From assembly GCA_930633525.1 (NCBI GenBank), contig CAKNFP010000001.1, forward strand, positions 4,587,501-4,651,500: 64,000 nucleotides of DNA, given 5' to 3'. The number at the start of each line of letters is the position of its first letter. Within the stretch, counting starts at the first letter, position 1. Position numbers and translations under genes: made by a program. Below the pieces are notes generated by a model that was not told the origin of the DNA, did not search any database, and saw nothing but the letters and a program-made list of their open reading frames with translations. The stretch is from Hyphomicrobiales bacterium. Its GTDB lineage: Bacteria; Pseudomonadota; Alphaproteobacteria; Rhizobiales; Beijerinckiaceae. Below, one piece after another: positions 34,897 to 43,171 of the stretch.

Positions 34897-35643
34897 TCAG
34901 GTCCTGAGCGAGGCGAGGATCAATTCGGCGATGTGGGCGCGTCGCGCGCCGATCTCCATCTTGCCGGGGAAGTTGCGGTCGAGAATCACGGACAGAGTGT
35001 GAATGTTGGAGAAGTAGAAGTAGGAAAGCCCGGCAATCGAGATCCAGAGCTGGGCAGGGTCGATGCCCGCGCGAAACAGTCCCGCCGCGACACCCCGGTC
35101 CAGGATTTCGCTGATCATTCCGATCAACGGCGAATGCATCTCCTTCACCCGCGATGACGTCTTGAGATGCCGGGCTTGGTGCAGGTTTTCGCTGTTGAGC
35201 AGGTTGATGAAGACCCGGTCACCGACAAAGGCGTCGAAGGTGAAGGTGACGAGGCGCCGCATGGCCTCCTCCGGCGCAAGGCGGCCCAGATCGAGCTTGA
35301 CCTCTGCCACGCGCGCGCGCTCGTAGGCGGCCTCGAGAACGGCGAGCCATAGGCCGCGCTTCGAGCCGAAATAGTGATAGATCATCCGTCGGTTGGCCTG
35401 CGATCGGTTCGCGATGGCGTCGATGGAGGCGCCGGCGAAGCCGCTGGCCGCGAATTCGAACGTTGCGGCGGCGAGGATCTTGGCACGCGTCGCCTCGGGG
35501 TCACGCGTGCGCGGTGGCTGCGCAATCTCGGCCTGCGCAGTCTTGGCTCGGACGGTTTTAGCTCGGACAGTCTCGGCTTGTGCAATCTCGGCTTGGGCGG
35601 TCTTGGCCCGAGGCTTCACGCCCCCCGCCCATTCAAGCGACAT
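34897..35643 (-). CDS. TetR/AcrR family regulator (second look-alike, last gene of ABC operon)
   Basis: A 248-residue repressor with helix-turn-helix 'FEFAASGFAGASIDAIANRSQANRRMIYHYFGSKRGLWL' (about residues 65-105) and C-terminal 'LNSENLHQARHLKTSSRVKEMHSPLIG' and 'LWISIAGLSYFYFSNIHTLSVIL'. Before the helix-turn-helix is a 30-residue repeat of five-residue units (AKTAQ/AEIAQ-like), encoded by six 15-base tandem repeats. ATG 35643 is chosen because AAGGAT lies upstream, 'MSLEWAGG' begins there, and it overlaps the end of the enolase-like gene by 11 bases, so it is coupled to that operon. It probably controls the operon in response to its substrate. A frame-open extension upstream has no family sequence. 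Confidence 0.87.
   Translation of the reverse strand: MSLEWAGGVKPRAKTAQAEIAQAETVRAKTVRAKTAQAEIAQPPRTRDPEATRAKILAAATFEFAASGFAGASIDAIANRSQANRRMIYHYFGSKRGLWLAVLEAAYERARVAEVKLDLGRLAPEEAMRRLVTFTFDAFVGDRVFINLLNSENLHQARHLKTSSRVKEMHSPLIGMISEILDRGVAAGLFRAGIDPAQLWISIAGLSYFYFSNIHTLSVILDRNFPGKMEIGARRAHIAELILASLRT
35521..35610. repeat. 15-bp in-frame tandem repeat (six copies) within TetR gene
   Basis: Six consecutive 15-base units start at 35521, 35536, 35551, 35566, 35581 and 35596; the core reads GCAATCTCGGCTTG with substitutions. Being a multiple of three it encodes a five-residue repeat rich in Ala, Lys, Thr and Gln, so copy number can change without breaking the frame. Confidence 0.9.
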
Positions 35644-37018
35644 GCGCGTGATCCTTGATCTGTGCGAGACTCGCCCAGTCTGGCATTGCGCCACTGGCGA
35701 AGCCCGGTGTGAGAAGGGGGGCGGTCGGGAGTTCCCCCGTGCCGACGGCCAGCACCCAGGTATCGCCCTGGCGCTCGTAGAAGCCGGGCATCGCCGCGGC
35801 GAAACCGGCGGCCTCCGCGGCAGGCGCCGCGCCGAAGCCGTCGACATAGTGGTGGCCGTTGCGCTCCACATGGCCGATGCCGAGGCAAGCGACCAGCGCC
35901 GTATCCTGCTGCACGCCGAGCCCGGCCTGGCAGGTGAGGTCTTCCCCGGTGACGAACCAGTGTTCGGGCACGCCGTCGCGCCGATTCCAGGCTGCCACCC
36001 GTGCGGCGTTGATCAGCGACTTGTAGAGGCCCTTGCAGGCCTTCGATGAAACGCCGCGATAGCCGAGCGCCGCCGCTTTGGGGAAGGCATCATAGCTGCC
36101 ATCGGCTTCGTCGATGATGAAGGGAATATCACCCGCGCCCGTGACCGGCGTCACGAAAGTGGCGGCGCGGTCGAGAGGTTGCTCGATATACAGAAGCCTA
36201 AACCTAAGCCGGCTAAGAATGTGGTCTTTTCCCAAGGCCGCGATCAATTCGGCGAGGCGCTTCTGATCATATTGTTCATTGGCGTCGAGGCTCGTGGCAA
36301 AGTCAGGCACCAGCGTCTCGAGAGCGACCGTCAGGGCGCGAAGCCGCGCGCAATCCGCCGCGACGTCGCCGCTCAGCTTGATCTTGAAATAGCGAGGTCT
36401 CGTATGGGCGATTTCGTCGGCCAGCGAATCCAGCGAGTCGACGAAGCCAATGGTGTGGCGGAGACGGACACGCGGCTGCGGCGCGACGCCACGAAGGAAA
36501 GCGTCGATATCCTCCTGCGCCAAATCATTAGTAAGCCGGCTATCAATGCCAATCACATTGGCGCGGAGTCCGGCGGCGAGATCGAGCCCGGTGAGCTTCA
36601 GCACGCCGTCGACGATGGCCTTGTCGATGAGCGCCGGGCCATAGGCGCCCGCGAGCGGGGGGAGGCCTTGCTCGGCCGTGGCCGCGATCTGCCGGGAATA
36701 GACCCTGGCATGGTGGCCGAAGGCGGTCTCGGGCCGGCTTGCGCCATCGCGATAGAGGCCGGCCGCGATCGCGAGGCTCAATCTCAGGTCGGCAATGGTG
36801 TCCGCGGGGCTCTTGGCAGGGTTCTTGTCGAACCATTTCGGCATCATCATCTCGGCGGCGACGCCGGTGGCGCTCAAGCCGTCCTCGCCGGTCAGCCGCA
36901 CCCGGACAAAAGCCTGCGGGGCTTCCGTCACCGTCACCGCGCCGAAGCGGAACGGCAGGCGGAACGTCATCGGGCGTTCGAAAAGCGCGATCTCGTCGAT
37001 GGTGACGCGGAGGCCCAT
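35633..37018 (-). CDS. enolase-superfamily enzyme (mandelate racemase/muconate lactonizing-like)
   Basis: A 461-residue protein, longer than the usual 360-400 of the superfamily. Barrel landmarks are in order: 'HTRPRYFKIKLSGDV' (Lys-x-Lys base), 'FATSLDANEQY' (first metal ligand), 'LLYIEQPLDRAATF' (second, Glu), 'IPFIIDEADGSYDAF' (third, Asp/Glu) and 'YRGVSSKACKGLYKSLINAA' with a lysine at the end of a later strand. Such enzymes abstract a proton next to a carboxylate (racemases, cycloisomerases, sugar-acid dehydratases). The capping domain starts 'IDEIALFERPMTFRLPFRFGA'. ATG 37018 is eight bases after the ATPase stop. It sits in an operon with an uptake system, so it probably acts on the imported compound. 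Reaction unknown. Confidence 0.83.
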   Translation of the reverse strand: MGLRVTIDEIALFERPMTFRLPFRFGAVTVTEAPQAFVRVRLTGEDGLSATGVAAEMMMPKWFDKNPAKSPADTIADLRLSLAIAAGLYRDGASRPETAFGHHARVYSRQIAATAEQGLPPLAGAYGPALIDKAIVDGVLKLTGLDLAAGLRANVIGIDSRLTNDLAQEDIDAFLRGVAPQPRVRLRHTIGFVDSLDSLADEIAHTRPRYFKIKLSGDVAADCARLRALTVALETLVPDFATSLDANEQYDQKRLAELIAALGKDHILSRLRFRLLYIEQPLDRAATFVTPVTGAGDIPFIIDEADGSYDAFPKAAALGYRGVSSKACKGLYKSLINAARVAAWNRRDGVPEHWFVTGEDLTCQAGLGVQQDTALVACLGIGHVERNGHHYVDGFGAAPAAEAAGFAAAMPGFYERQGDTWVLAVGTGELPTAPLLTPGFASGAMPDWASLAQIKDHAHVA

Positions 37019-37026
37019 GAGCCGTC

Positions 37027-37845
37027 TCAGTCGAGGTGTCCGCGCGCGTAGAAATGCTCGCGAATCGTCTGGGTCAACGAACTGAACAGGGGATTGCCCA
37101 TGTCCTCGAGGCGGCGTGGGCGCGGCAGCTCCACGTCATAGATCGCGGCAATGGTCCCGGGTCGCTCCGACATGACCACCACCCGGTCGGCGAGAAAGAC
37201 GGCTTCCGGAATGGAATGCGTGATGAGCAGAATGGTCTTGCGCGTTTCCTGATGGATGCGCTGCAGCTCGAGGTTCATCCGCTCGCGCGTCAGCGCGTCG
37301 AGGGCGCCGAACGGCTCATCCATCAGCACGATCTTCGGATCATGCACCAGGGCGCGGCAGATGGACGTGCGCTGCTGCATGCCGCCGGACAACTGCCAGG
37401 GATATTTGTTCTCGAAGCCCTCCAGGCCGGCGGTCTTGAGGAGCTTGCGAGCCCGCTCGAGATGAGAAGCGCGGTCGAGCTTGCGCACCTCGACCGGCAT
37501 CATGACGTTGCGCAGCACGGAGCGCCAGGCGAGCAGAACCGGACTCTGGAACACGATGCCGACATCATCCGGCGGTTCCGTCACCGCCTTGCCCTCGATC
37601 AGGATCTCGCCGGCAGTCGGCGGGATGAGGCCCGCGACAAGCTTGAGCAAAGTTGACTTGCCGCAGCCCGACGGGCCCACGACGGCGACGAACTCACCGT
37701 CGTGGATGTCGAGGTCAATAGGCTTCAACGAGGGTACGTCGCCGTCGCGAGTGCGGTAAGTCTTCTTGAGACCTCTGACCTCGATAAGCCGCCGCTTGGT
37801 CTTTGGCTTATCCATTCCATTTACCACTCTCAACGACAGCGACAT
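37027..37845 (-). CDS. ABC transporter ATP-binding protein (nitrate/sulfonate/taurine type)
   Basis: A 272-residue ATPase of the SsuB/TauB/NrtD class. Walker A is 'VVGPSGCGKSTLLKLVAGL', the signature 'LSGGMQQRTSICRALVHDP', Walker B 'IVLMDEPFGALDALTRE', and the H-loop is in 'ILLITHSIPEAVFLADRVVVM'. ATG 37845 is supported by GGGGGAGG five bases upstream; an internal ATG at 37815 is the alternative. It powers the permease at 38993 with the binding protein at 37914. The spacing is 68 bases after the binding protein and eight bases before the enolase-like gene, all leftward. Confidence 0.93.
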   Translation of the reverse strand: MSLSLRVVNGMDKPKTKRRLIEVRGLKKTYRTRDGDVPSLKPIDLDIHDGEFVAVVGPSGCGKSTLLKLVAGLIPPTAGEILIEGKAVTEPPDDVGIVFQSPVLLAWRSVLRNVMMPVEVRKLDRASHLERARKLLKTAGLEGFENKYPWQLSGGMQQRTSICRALVHDPKIVLMDEPFGALDALTRERMNLELQRIHQETRKTILLITHSIPEAVFLADRVVVMSERPGTIAAIYDVELPRPRRLEDMGNPLFSSLTQTIREHFYARGHLD

Positions 37846-37913
37846 ACTACCTCCCCCGCGAGCCTGTTGATCTCGACCATGGACGGTGTTTGAAAGAGCC
37901 TAGGCCGGCTCGA

Positions 37914-38927
37914 TCAGCCGCCAGCGGCCTTCGGCAAGTAATCGCGGCTGTAGAAGCTCTTTACGTCGTTCTTGGCAGAGGCCTCGAGACCACCGTATTC
38001 GACCAGCAGATTGACGGAATCGATCATGTTCTGGTCGGTGACATGGAAAGGCGGCAGGTTCTTCGTTTCCGCCGTGCGATAGAGCGGGATGGTCAGCTCG
38101 AACCCCTCCTTGAGCGTCGCCCGCTGGCCGGCTTTCGGCAGGGCCTTGAGGATGGCCTCGACCGCGCCGTCCGGATCCCTTTCCGCCGCGAGTATGGCCT
38201 TCGTGGTGGCGGCCATGAAGCGCCGCGTCAGGTCCTCGTTTTTCTTGAGGAAGTCGCGATTGGCGATGATGCCGGACGAGACGAGGTGAATGCCATAGTC
38301 CGCGAACATGATCGGGAAGACGTCCTTGCCGGTCGCGTCCTTGATCTTCATGCTCTGGTCCATCGAATAGCCGAGCAGGGCATCCGCCTGACCGCTGATG
38401 ACGGCGTTAAGCTTGGTCTGCGCGTCACCGGAGAGGATCTTCATCTCGCTCTCCTTCAGGCCGGCGCTCTTGAGAAAGAGCGGCCAGATCTGCGACATGG
38501 AATCGCCAGGCGTGGTCGCGATGGTCTTGCCCTTCAGGTCTTCGGGCTTGCGCATGTTCTTGTCTGAAAAGCCCATTGCCGACATCGGGCTCGTCTGTAA
38601 CAGCACACCCGGCGAGGTGACGGGGGCGCCCTTGGCGGCGGCGCGGATCATCGTGGCGACGTCGGCATAGCCGAAGGTTGCCGTGTTGGCCGCGACCGCC
38701 TGAATGGTCACGGCCGAGCCGCGCCCTTCCTGGATGTCGAGGTCGATGCCCTCGGCGGCATAAATGCCCTTTTCCTTGCCATAGTAGAACGGCGCGTGCT
38801 CACCATAGACATACCAGTTGAGCATCAGCGTGACCTTGTCGGCCGCCGCTGCGGGGAGGACGAAAGAGGGCGCTGCCAAAGCAGCGGCGCCTGCAAGTAT
38901 CGATTTAAGAACAGATCTTCTCAACAT
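37914..38927 (-). CDS. ABC transporter substrate-binding protein (NMT1/THI5-like)
   Basis: A 337-residue periplasmic binding protein. The signal peptide 'MLRRSVLKSILAGAAALAAPSFVLPAAAAD' (given here as family context, twin-Arg at its start) is followed by 'KVTLMLNWYVYGEHAPFYYG', the NMT1/THI5-like opening seen in binding proteins for pyrimidines, aromatic acids and sulfonates. 'NTATFGYADVATMIRAAAKGAP' and 'GKTIATTPGDSMSQIWPLFL' are further family blocks. Three ATG codons lie in a row; the third (38927) has the best distance from GGAGGA. Its substrate is unknown, though the linked enolase-superfamily enzyme suggests a carboxylate. Confidence 0.9.
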   Translation of the reverse strand: MLRRSVLKSILAGAAALAAPSFVLPAAAADKVTLMLNWYVYGEHAPFYYGKEKGIYAAEGIDLDIQEGRGSAVTIQAVAANTATFGYADVATMIRAAAKGAPVTSPGVLLQTSPMSAMGFSDKNMRKPEDLKGKTIATTPGDSMSQIWPLFLKSAGLKESEMKILSGDAQTKLNAVISGQADALLGYSMDQSMKIKDATGKDVFPIMFADYGIHLVSSGIIANRDFLKKNEDLTRRFMAATTKAILAAERDPDGAVEAILKALPKAGQRATLKEGFELTIPLYRTAETKNLPPFHVTDQNMIDSVNLLVEYGGLEASAKNDVKSFYSRDYLPKAAGG

Positions 38928-38992
38928 CATCATTCCTCCGGTAGTTGCGGTCCGCCTTTTTCTGGCGGTTTCGCGGGCGAATATATTGACCG

Positions 38993-39799
38993 TCAAGCAG
39001 TTGCAAAGAATTCCTGCCGCTGGCTGGCGTGCCAGGGGATAGCAAAGCGTTCGATCAGATCGACGATCCAGAACAGGATGACGCCGATGGCCGCGAGCAG
39101 GACAAGCGCGGCGAACATCGTGGGCAGTTCAAAATTGCCGATCGAGCGCTGCAGCACGAAGCCAAGGCCCGAATTGGAGCCGACGAACTCGCCCACCACC
39201 GCACCGACGACGGCGAGCGTCACGGACACCTTGAGGCCGGCGAAGATGGCCGGCATGGCGTGGGGCAGCTTCACCATCACGAAGGACTGAAGCCATGAGG
39301 CCTTCATGGAGCGGGCGAGATCCCGCATGTCCGGATCGAGCGACTTGAAGCCCTGCACGCCGGAGACGATGACGGGAAAGACGCCGAGGAGAAAGGCGGA
39401 AATCACCTTGGGCGTCATGCCGAAGCCGAACCACACCACGAAAAGCGGCGCGATCGCGACCTTCGGGATCGACTGCGAAAACACCAGCAGCGGATAGAGA
39501 TAGGATTCGACCGTACGCGAGCCTGCGATGAGCATCGCAAGCGGAATGCCGATGGCCGCCGACAACAGGAAGCCGCCGATTGTCGCGAGCGTGGTCGGCA
39601 CGCTCTCGGCCAGCAGCATCGGCCCCTCGGTACGGAAGGCCTTGATGACGTCGATCGGTGCGGGGATGAGGTAGGGTGGAATATTGAATAACCGGACCGC
39701 CACATCCCAGAACACGATCAAGAGGACCAGCAGGCCGAGCGGCCTGACCCAGGGCGAGTCCACGATGCGAGCAAGCGTACGGACCGACGTGGTCGCCAT
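38993..39799 (-). CDS. ABC transporter permease (SsuC/TauC type)
   Basis: A 268-residue inner-membrane permease with six helices and the BPD_transp_1 domain. The EAA-like coupling loop reads 'DLARSMKASWLQSFVMVKLPHAMPAIFAGLKVS', close to the C-terminal third, as in the nitrate/sulfonate/taurine permeases. ATG 39799 follows GGAGG. It is the first gene of a five-gene leftward operon: permease, binding protein (66 bases later), ATPase, enolase-like enzyme, TetR. Upstream, TGTAACTAA...TTTACTCA near 39846-39872 is a loose dyad that could be an operator. Confidence 0.92.
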   Translation of the reverse strand: MATTSVRTLARIVDSPWVRPLGLLVLLIVFWDVAVRLFNIPPYLIPAPIDVIKAFRTEGPMLLAESVPTTLATIGGFLLSAAIGIPLAMLIAGSRTVESYLYPLLVFSQSIPKVAIAPLFVVWFGFGMTPKVISAFLLGVFPVIVSGVQGFKSLDPDMRDLARSMKASWLQSFVMVKLPHAMPAIFAGLKVSVTLAVVGAVVGEFVGSNSGLGFVLQRSIGNFELPTMFAALVLLAAIGVILFWIVDLIERFAIPWHASQRQEFFATA

Positions 39800-40332
39800 C
39801 CGATAACCTCCACCAGAGCGTTTCCCAGACTACGCTTTCCGCGCATGTTGTAACTAACTGGTGATTTACTCAGGCCGACGCTTGGGTGTCAAGCAGACGA
39901 GGGGCGACCTCGACCAAAGTCTTAGGCGGCGCCCTGTGCTGGGGGCTCCCTTGGTCATCGCGTAAGTTGCGGGACGCGAGCTCGTCTCCATCCCCGCCGG
40001 GGCGCGGTGAGCGAGGGCGGCCCTCGGCCCCATTGTCCTGGTCCACGGCGTTCTGGATCCCTCGGACGCCGCGCTGATTTTTCCCCCTGCGGGGATCGTT
40101 GAGAAATTCACGTTTGGCGGACGGATGGTCAGATGATCGCGGAAGCAGCATAGCGTTGTGTGATCGGACGCCGGGCTTCCCGCGCCAGAGGTCGACGAAG
40201 CGGCGAACTGACATGCGGTCGTCGAGCGCTTCTTCGAGACCGGGGGCGAAACCCAGCCTTTCCCGATCCAAGCTGCGTCGAAAAGCCTCCGGGTCGCAAG
40301 CTGGAGCGCAGCGTTCGAACGCCCTGGAAGTC
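39800..40332. other. 533-base region without an intact gene
   Basis: Between the permease start and the end of the PBP gene there is no credible complete gene. The first 75 bases should hold the ABC operon promoter. The rest is GC-rich with several overlapping open frames that lack start sites and conserved sequence. One minus-strand stretch looks like the start of an IS5-type transposase (listed separately). I see no terminator for the PBP gene. Confidence 0.45.
40159..40271 (-). pseudogene. possible IS5-family transposase remnant
   Basis: The minus-strand reading at about 40188-40244 gives 'PGLEEALDDRMSVRRFVDL', which closely resembles the N-terminal region of IS5-type transposases ('EEAL-DRLSFRRFVGL' in memory). 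After it the frame continues without the expected catalytic DDE region, and no terminal inverted repeats were recognised. If correct, it is a short decayed fragment; a chance resemblance cannot be excluded. Confidence 0.3.
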
Positions 40333-42825
40333 TCAGCCGCCGAACAACTGCTCCAGCAGGCCGCGCTGGCGTGGAGGCTGGCGCGGTTGCGGCTGGGCGG
40401 CTACGCGGTCGCCACCACCCACGGCGCCGGGCGGCACCAGCGTCACTTCATCCTCCGCCGTCACGCCCTGGTTCGCCGCGATCTCCCCGCCCATGGACTG
40501 GTAGTTTGGCGTCGAGGGCTGGTAGCGGATGCCCGGCAGCGGTACCGGCTTCTCGCCCTGGACGGCCACTTTCATGTAGCGGCTCCAGACATCGACGGGC
40601 AGGTTGCCGCCGGAGGCGCGCCTGGTTGGCGAGTTGTCGTCATTGCCGATCCACACGCCGGTGACGCCCTTGCCGGTGAAGCCGATGAACCAGGCGTCGC
40701 GGTAATCTTGCGACGTACCCGTCTTGCCGGCCACTTCCCAGCCCGGGAGCTGGGCGCCCTTGGCGGTGCCGATGGTGACGGCCTCGCGGAGCATGCCGTT
40801 CATCATGCCGAGTTGCGCGGGCTCGATGACACGGCCGAGATCGACGACAGTGCGCTTGTACAGCACCTTGCCGTCAGCCGATTTCACGGTCTTCACCGCG
40901 TAGGGGATAACGCCGATGCCCCCGTTGGCGAAGGCATCGAAGGCCGCGACGAGCTCGATCGGCGCGACTTCCGAGGTGCCGAGAGCGATCGACGGATTGG
41001 CCTGCAGCGACGAGGTGATGCCGAGGCGCTGGGCGGTGCGAACGACAGCGCGCGGGCCCATCTCCACCGCGAGCTTCACGGCAACGGTGTTGATGGAATA
41101 GGCGAGCGCCGTGGTCAGAGTGATCGGGCCGTTATAACGCCGGTTGGCGTTGGCCGGTTGCCAACCCCGGATATTGATGGGCGAGTCCTCTCGCACCGTA
41201 TCCGGCGTCAGGCCGTTCTCGAGGGCGGCGAGGTAGACGAAAGCCTTGAAGGAGGAGCCCGGTTGCCGCTTGGCCGTGGTCGCGCGGTTGAACTGGCTCT
41301 CGGAATAGTTGCGTCCGCCGATCAGAGCGCGGATGGCGCCATCGGTCGCGAGTGACACGAGTGCGCCCTGGCTCGCCTTGTACTTGGCGCCCTTCTGGTC
41401 GAGTTCCTCGACCAGCGCGCGCTCCCCGGCGGCCTGCAGGCGGTTGTCGATCGTCGTCTCCACGACGATGTCCATGTCGACCTTGCCGACATAGTCGTCG
41501 AGCACGTCCATCACATAGTCGGCGGCATAGTTGGCCGAGCCAGCACCCTTGGCCTTCACGGCCGTCGCGGGGGCGAGGACGGCGGCCTTGGCGGCCTTCT
41601 CGGTAATGAAGCCGCCATCGACCATGGCCCCGAGCACGACCTCCGCGCGAGCCCGCGCGGCCTGCGGATTGCGGCTTGGCGCAAGGCGGGAGGGGGCCTG
41701 CACCAGCCCGGCGAGCATGGCGGCTTCGGCAAGCGAGACCTCGCTCGCGTGCTTGCCGAAATAGCGCAACGCGGCCGCCTCGACACCATAGGCGCCGGCG
41801 CCGAAATAGACGCGGTTGAGATAGAGCTCGAGGATCTGGTCCTTGGTGTAGGTCTGCTCCAGCCAGAGCGCGAGGATCGCCTCCTGGATCTTGCGCGACA
41901 GCGTGCGTTCCTGCGTCAGGAACATGTTCTTGGCGAGCTGCTGGGTCAGCGTCGAGCCACCCTGCGCCACGCCACGGCTGGTGACGTTGCGGAAGGCCGC
42001 GCGGGCAATACCAACGGGATCGACGCCGAAATGGCTGTAGAAGCGCCTGTCCTCGATGGCGAGGAAGGCCATCGGCAGATAAGGCGGCAAGTCGTGGATG
42101 GCGATAGTCTGGCCGCCTGTGTCGCCGCGGTTGGCGAGCAGCGAGCCGTCCGCCGCCATGATGGCGACATTGGGAGGGCGCTTGGGAACGGTGAGTTCCG
42201 ACATGGGTGGCAGCTGCGCGAAGTGATAAGCCACGACGCCGGCGAGGCCAACGACGCACCACACCCCCAGCACGACGAAGAGGCCGAAGAGACGCCCGAG
42301 GAAGGAACGCTTCCGCCGCTTCCGTCCTTTTCCGGCGCTGCCGCTGCCACGGCCGCCACGGCCGCCGCCGCCACCAGAACCACCCTTCTTACGCGGGGAC
42401 GCTGCCATCATACTATCCTCGGTACGGCGGTCGTCGCCGGGTTCGGCACCTCTGTCATCGATGCTCATGGTGACGTCGATATCCGACTCCCCCGCGAAAC
42501 GGGAGGCCGCTGCGAAGCCGGCATCGGCGGTGAAGGAAGGCTCCCTGCGTTCCGTCGTCCGCGTCACGCGCTCAGTTGTGCGGCCCCTGGGTCCCGACGC
42601 GCGCTCCCCGGAGGCATGATCGCGGAGCGACCCGCCGGGCCGGTCGCCGGGCGAGAGCACGATATCCGCATTCCCCGCGTATGCGCGTTCCCCGCGCGCG
42701 AAGGTGGGCTGGGCATGCCCGTGGGGCTCCTGCCGGCGCCGCGTCTCCAGCCTCCGTGAGCGCTGACCGTGGTGAGAATCCGCCTCGTCATCCGGGTCAT
42801 GCCCGCGGCGGTCGAAGTCCCGCAT
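40333..42825 (-). CDS. class A penicillin-binding protein 1A (glycosyltransferase/transpeptidase)
   Basis: Polymerises and cross-links peptidoglycan in the periplasm, anchored by one membrane helix (about residues 173-201). The GT51 domain carries 'AIEDRRFYSHFGVD' (catalytic Glu258), 'GGSTLTQQLAKNMFLTQERTLSRKIQE' and 'YLNRVYFGAGAYGVEAAA'. The transpeptidase domain has the SxxK block 'RQPGSSFKAFVY', SxN in 'AYSINTVAVKLA' and 'AGKTGTSQDYRDAWFIG'. The protein is 830 residues from ATG 42825 (GAGGACAGGAC upstream; third codon positions remain GC-rich throughout the tail). That leaves a cytosolic tail of about 170 charged residues, unusually long; an internal ATG at 42411 behind GAGGATAGT would shorten it to about 35. 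The C-terminus is Gln/Pro/Arg-rich. Confidence 0.92.
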   Translation of the reverse strand: MRDFDRRGHDPDDEADSHHGQRSRRLETRRRQEPHGHAQPTFARGERAYAGNADIVLSPGDRPGGSLRDHASGERASGPRGRTTERVTRTTERREPSFTADAGFAAASRFAGESDIDVTMSIDDRGAEPGDDRRTEDSMMAASPRKKGGSGGGGGRGGRGSGSAGKGRKRRKRSFLGRLFGLFVVLGVWCVVGLAGVVAYHFAQLPPMSELTVPKRPPNVAIMAADGSLLANRGDTGGQTIAIHDLPPYLPMAFLAIEDRRFYSHFGVDPVGIARAAFRNVTSRGVAQGGSTLTQQLAKNMFLTQERTLSRKIQEAILALWLEQTYTKDQILELYLNRVYFGAGAYGVEAAALRYFGKHASEVSLAEAAMLAGLVQAPSRLAPSRNPQAARARAEVVLGAMVDGGFITEKAAKAAVLAPATAVKAKGAGSANYAADYVMDVLDDYVGKVDMDIVVETTIDNRLQAAGERALVEELDQKGAKYKASQGALVSLATDGAIRALIGGRNYSESQFNRATTAKRQPGSSFKAFVYLAALENGLTPDTVREDSPINIRGWQPANANRRYNGPITLTTALAYSINTVAVKLAVEMGPRAVVRTAQRLGITSSLQANPSIALGTSEVAPIELVAAFDAFANGGIGVIPYAVKTVKSADGKVLYKRTVVDLGRVIEPAQLGMMNGMLREAVTIGTAKGAQLPGWEVAGKTGTSQDYRDAWFIGFTGKGVTGVWIGNDDNSPTRRASGGNLPVDVWSRYMKVAVQGEKPVPLPGIRYQPSTPNYQSMGGEIAANQGVTAEDEVTLVPPGAVGGGDRVAAQPQPRQPPRQRGLLEQLFGG

Positions 42826-43171
42826 GTCCTGTCCTCGAGCATTGATACCGGCGCGTCCGGGCCTTGGCACGGTCGCAACCATTGTCCCCGCCGTTGACCA
42901 GGCGCATGGCTCCCATCGGCTCGTCCGCCGGGGCATGCAAGGAGACCCTGCGCGTCGCGCACGAATTCACCTCACATTCCGACAATTCACGAAAGGCATC
43001 GTAAATGTGGCAGATTAAGGGGCTGTTACCCGGAATGACCCGCGCTGATGAAGTTTCTCGAAGCGGTGTGACCTTGCTGCTTGCGCGAGGCCTTTCCGTG
43101 CCGCAGCATATCACTCCCGAGTCGACATATGGCTGCATCCTAGTCCGTACGGCCCGGAGCTGCAGGGCCGA
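42826..43171. promoter_or_regulatory. divergent PBP/antiporter intergenic region
   Basis: 346 bases between divergent starts. Nothing in it reads as a gene: the frames that cross it from either side lose family sequence at the chosen starts. It must contain both promoters; no clear -35/-10 pair or operator was recognised. Confidence 0.35.

Noticed and set aside
40099..41355. A 418-codon plus-strand open frame opposite the PBP gene
   Set aside because: Antisense to a clear class A PBP, with no recognisable domain or ribosome site.
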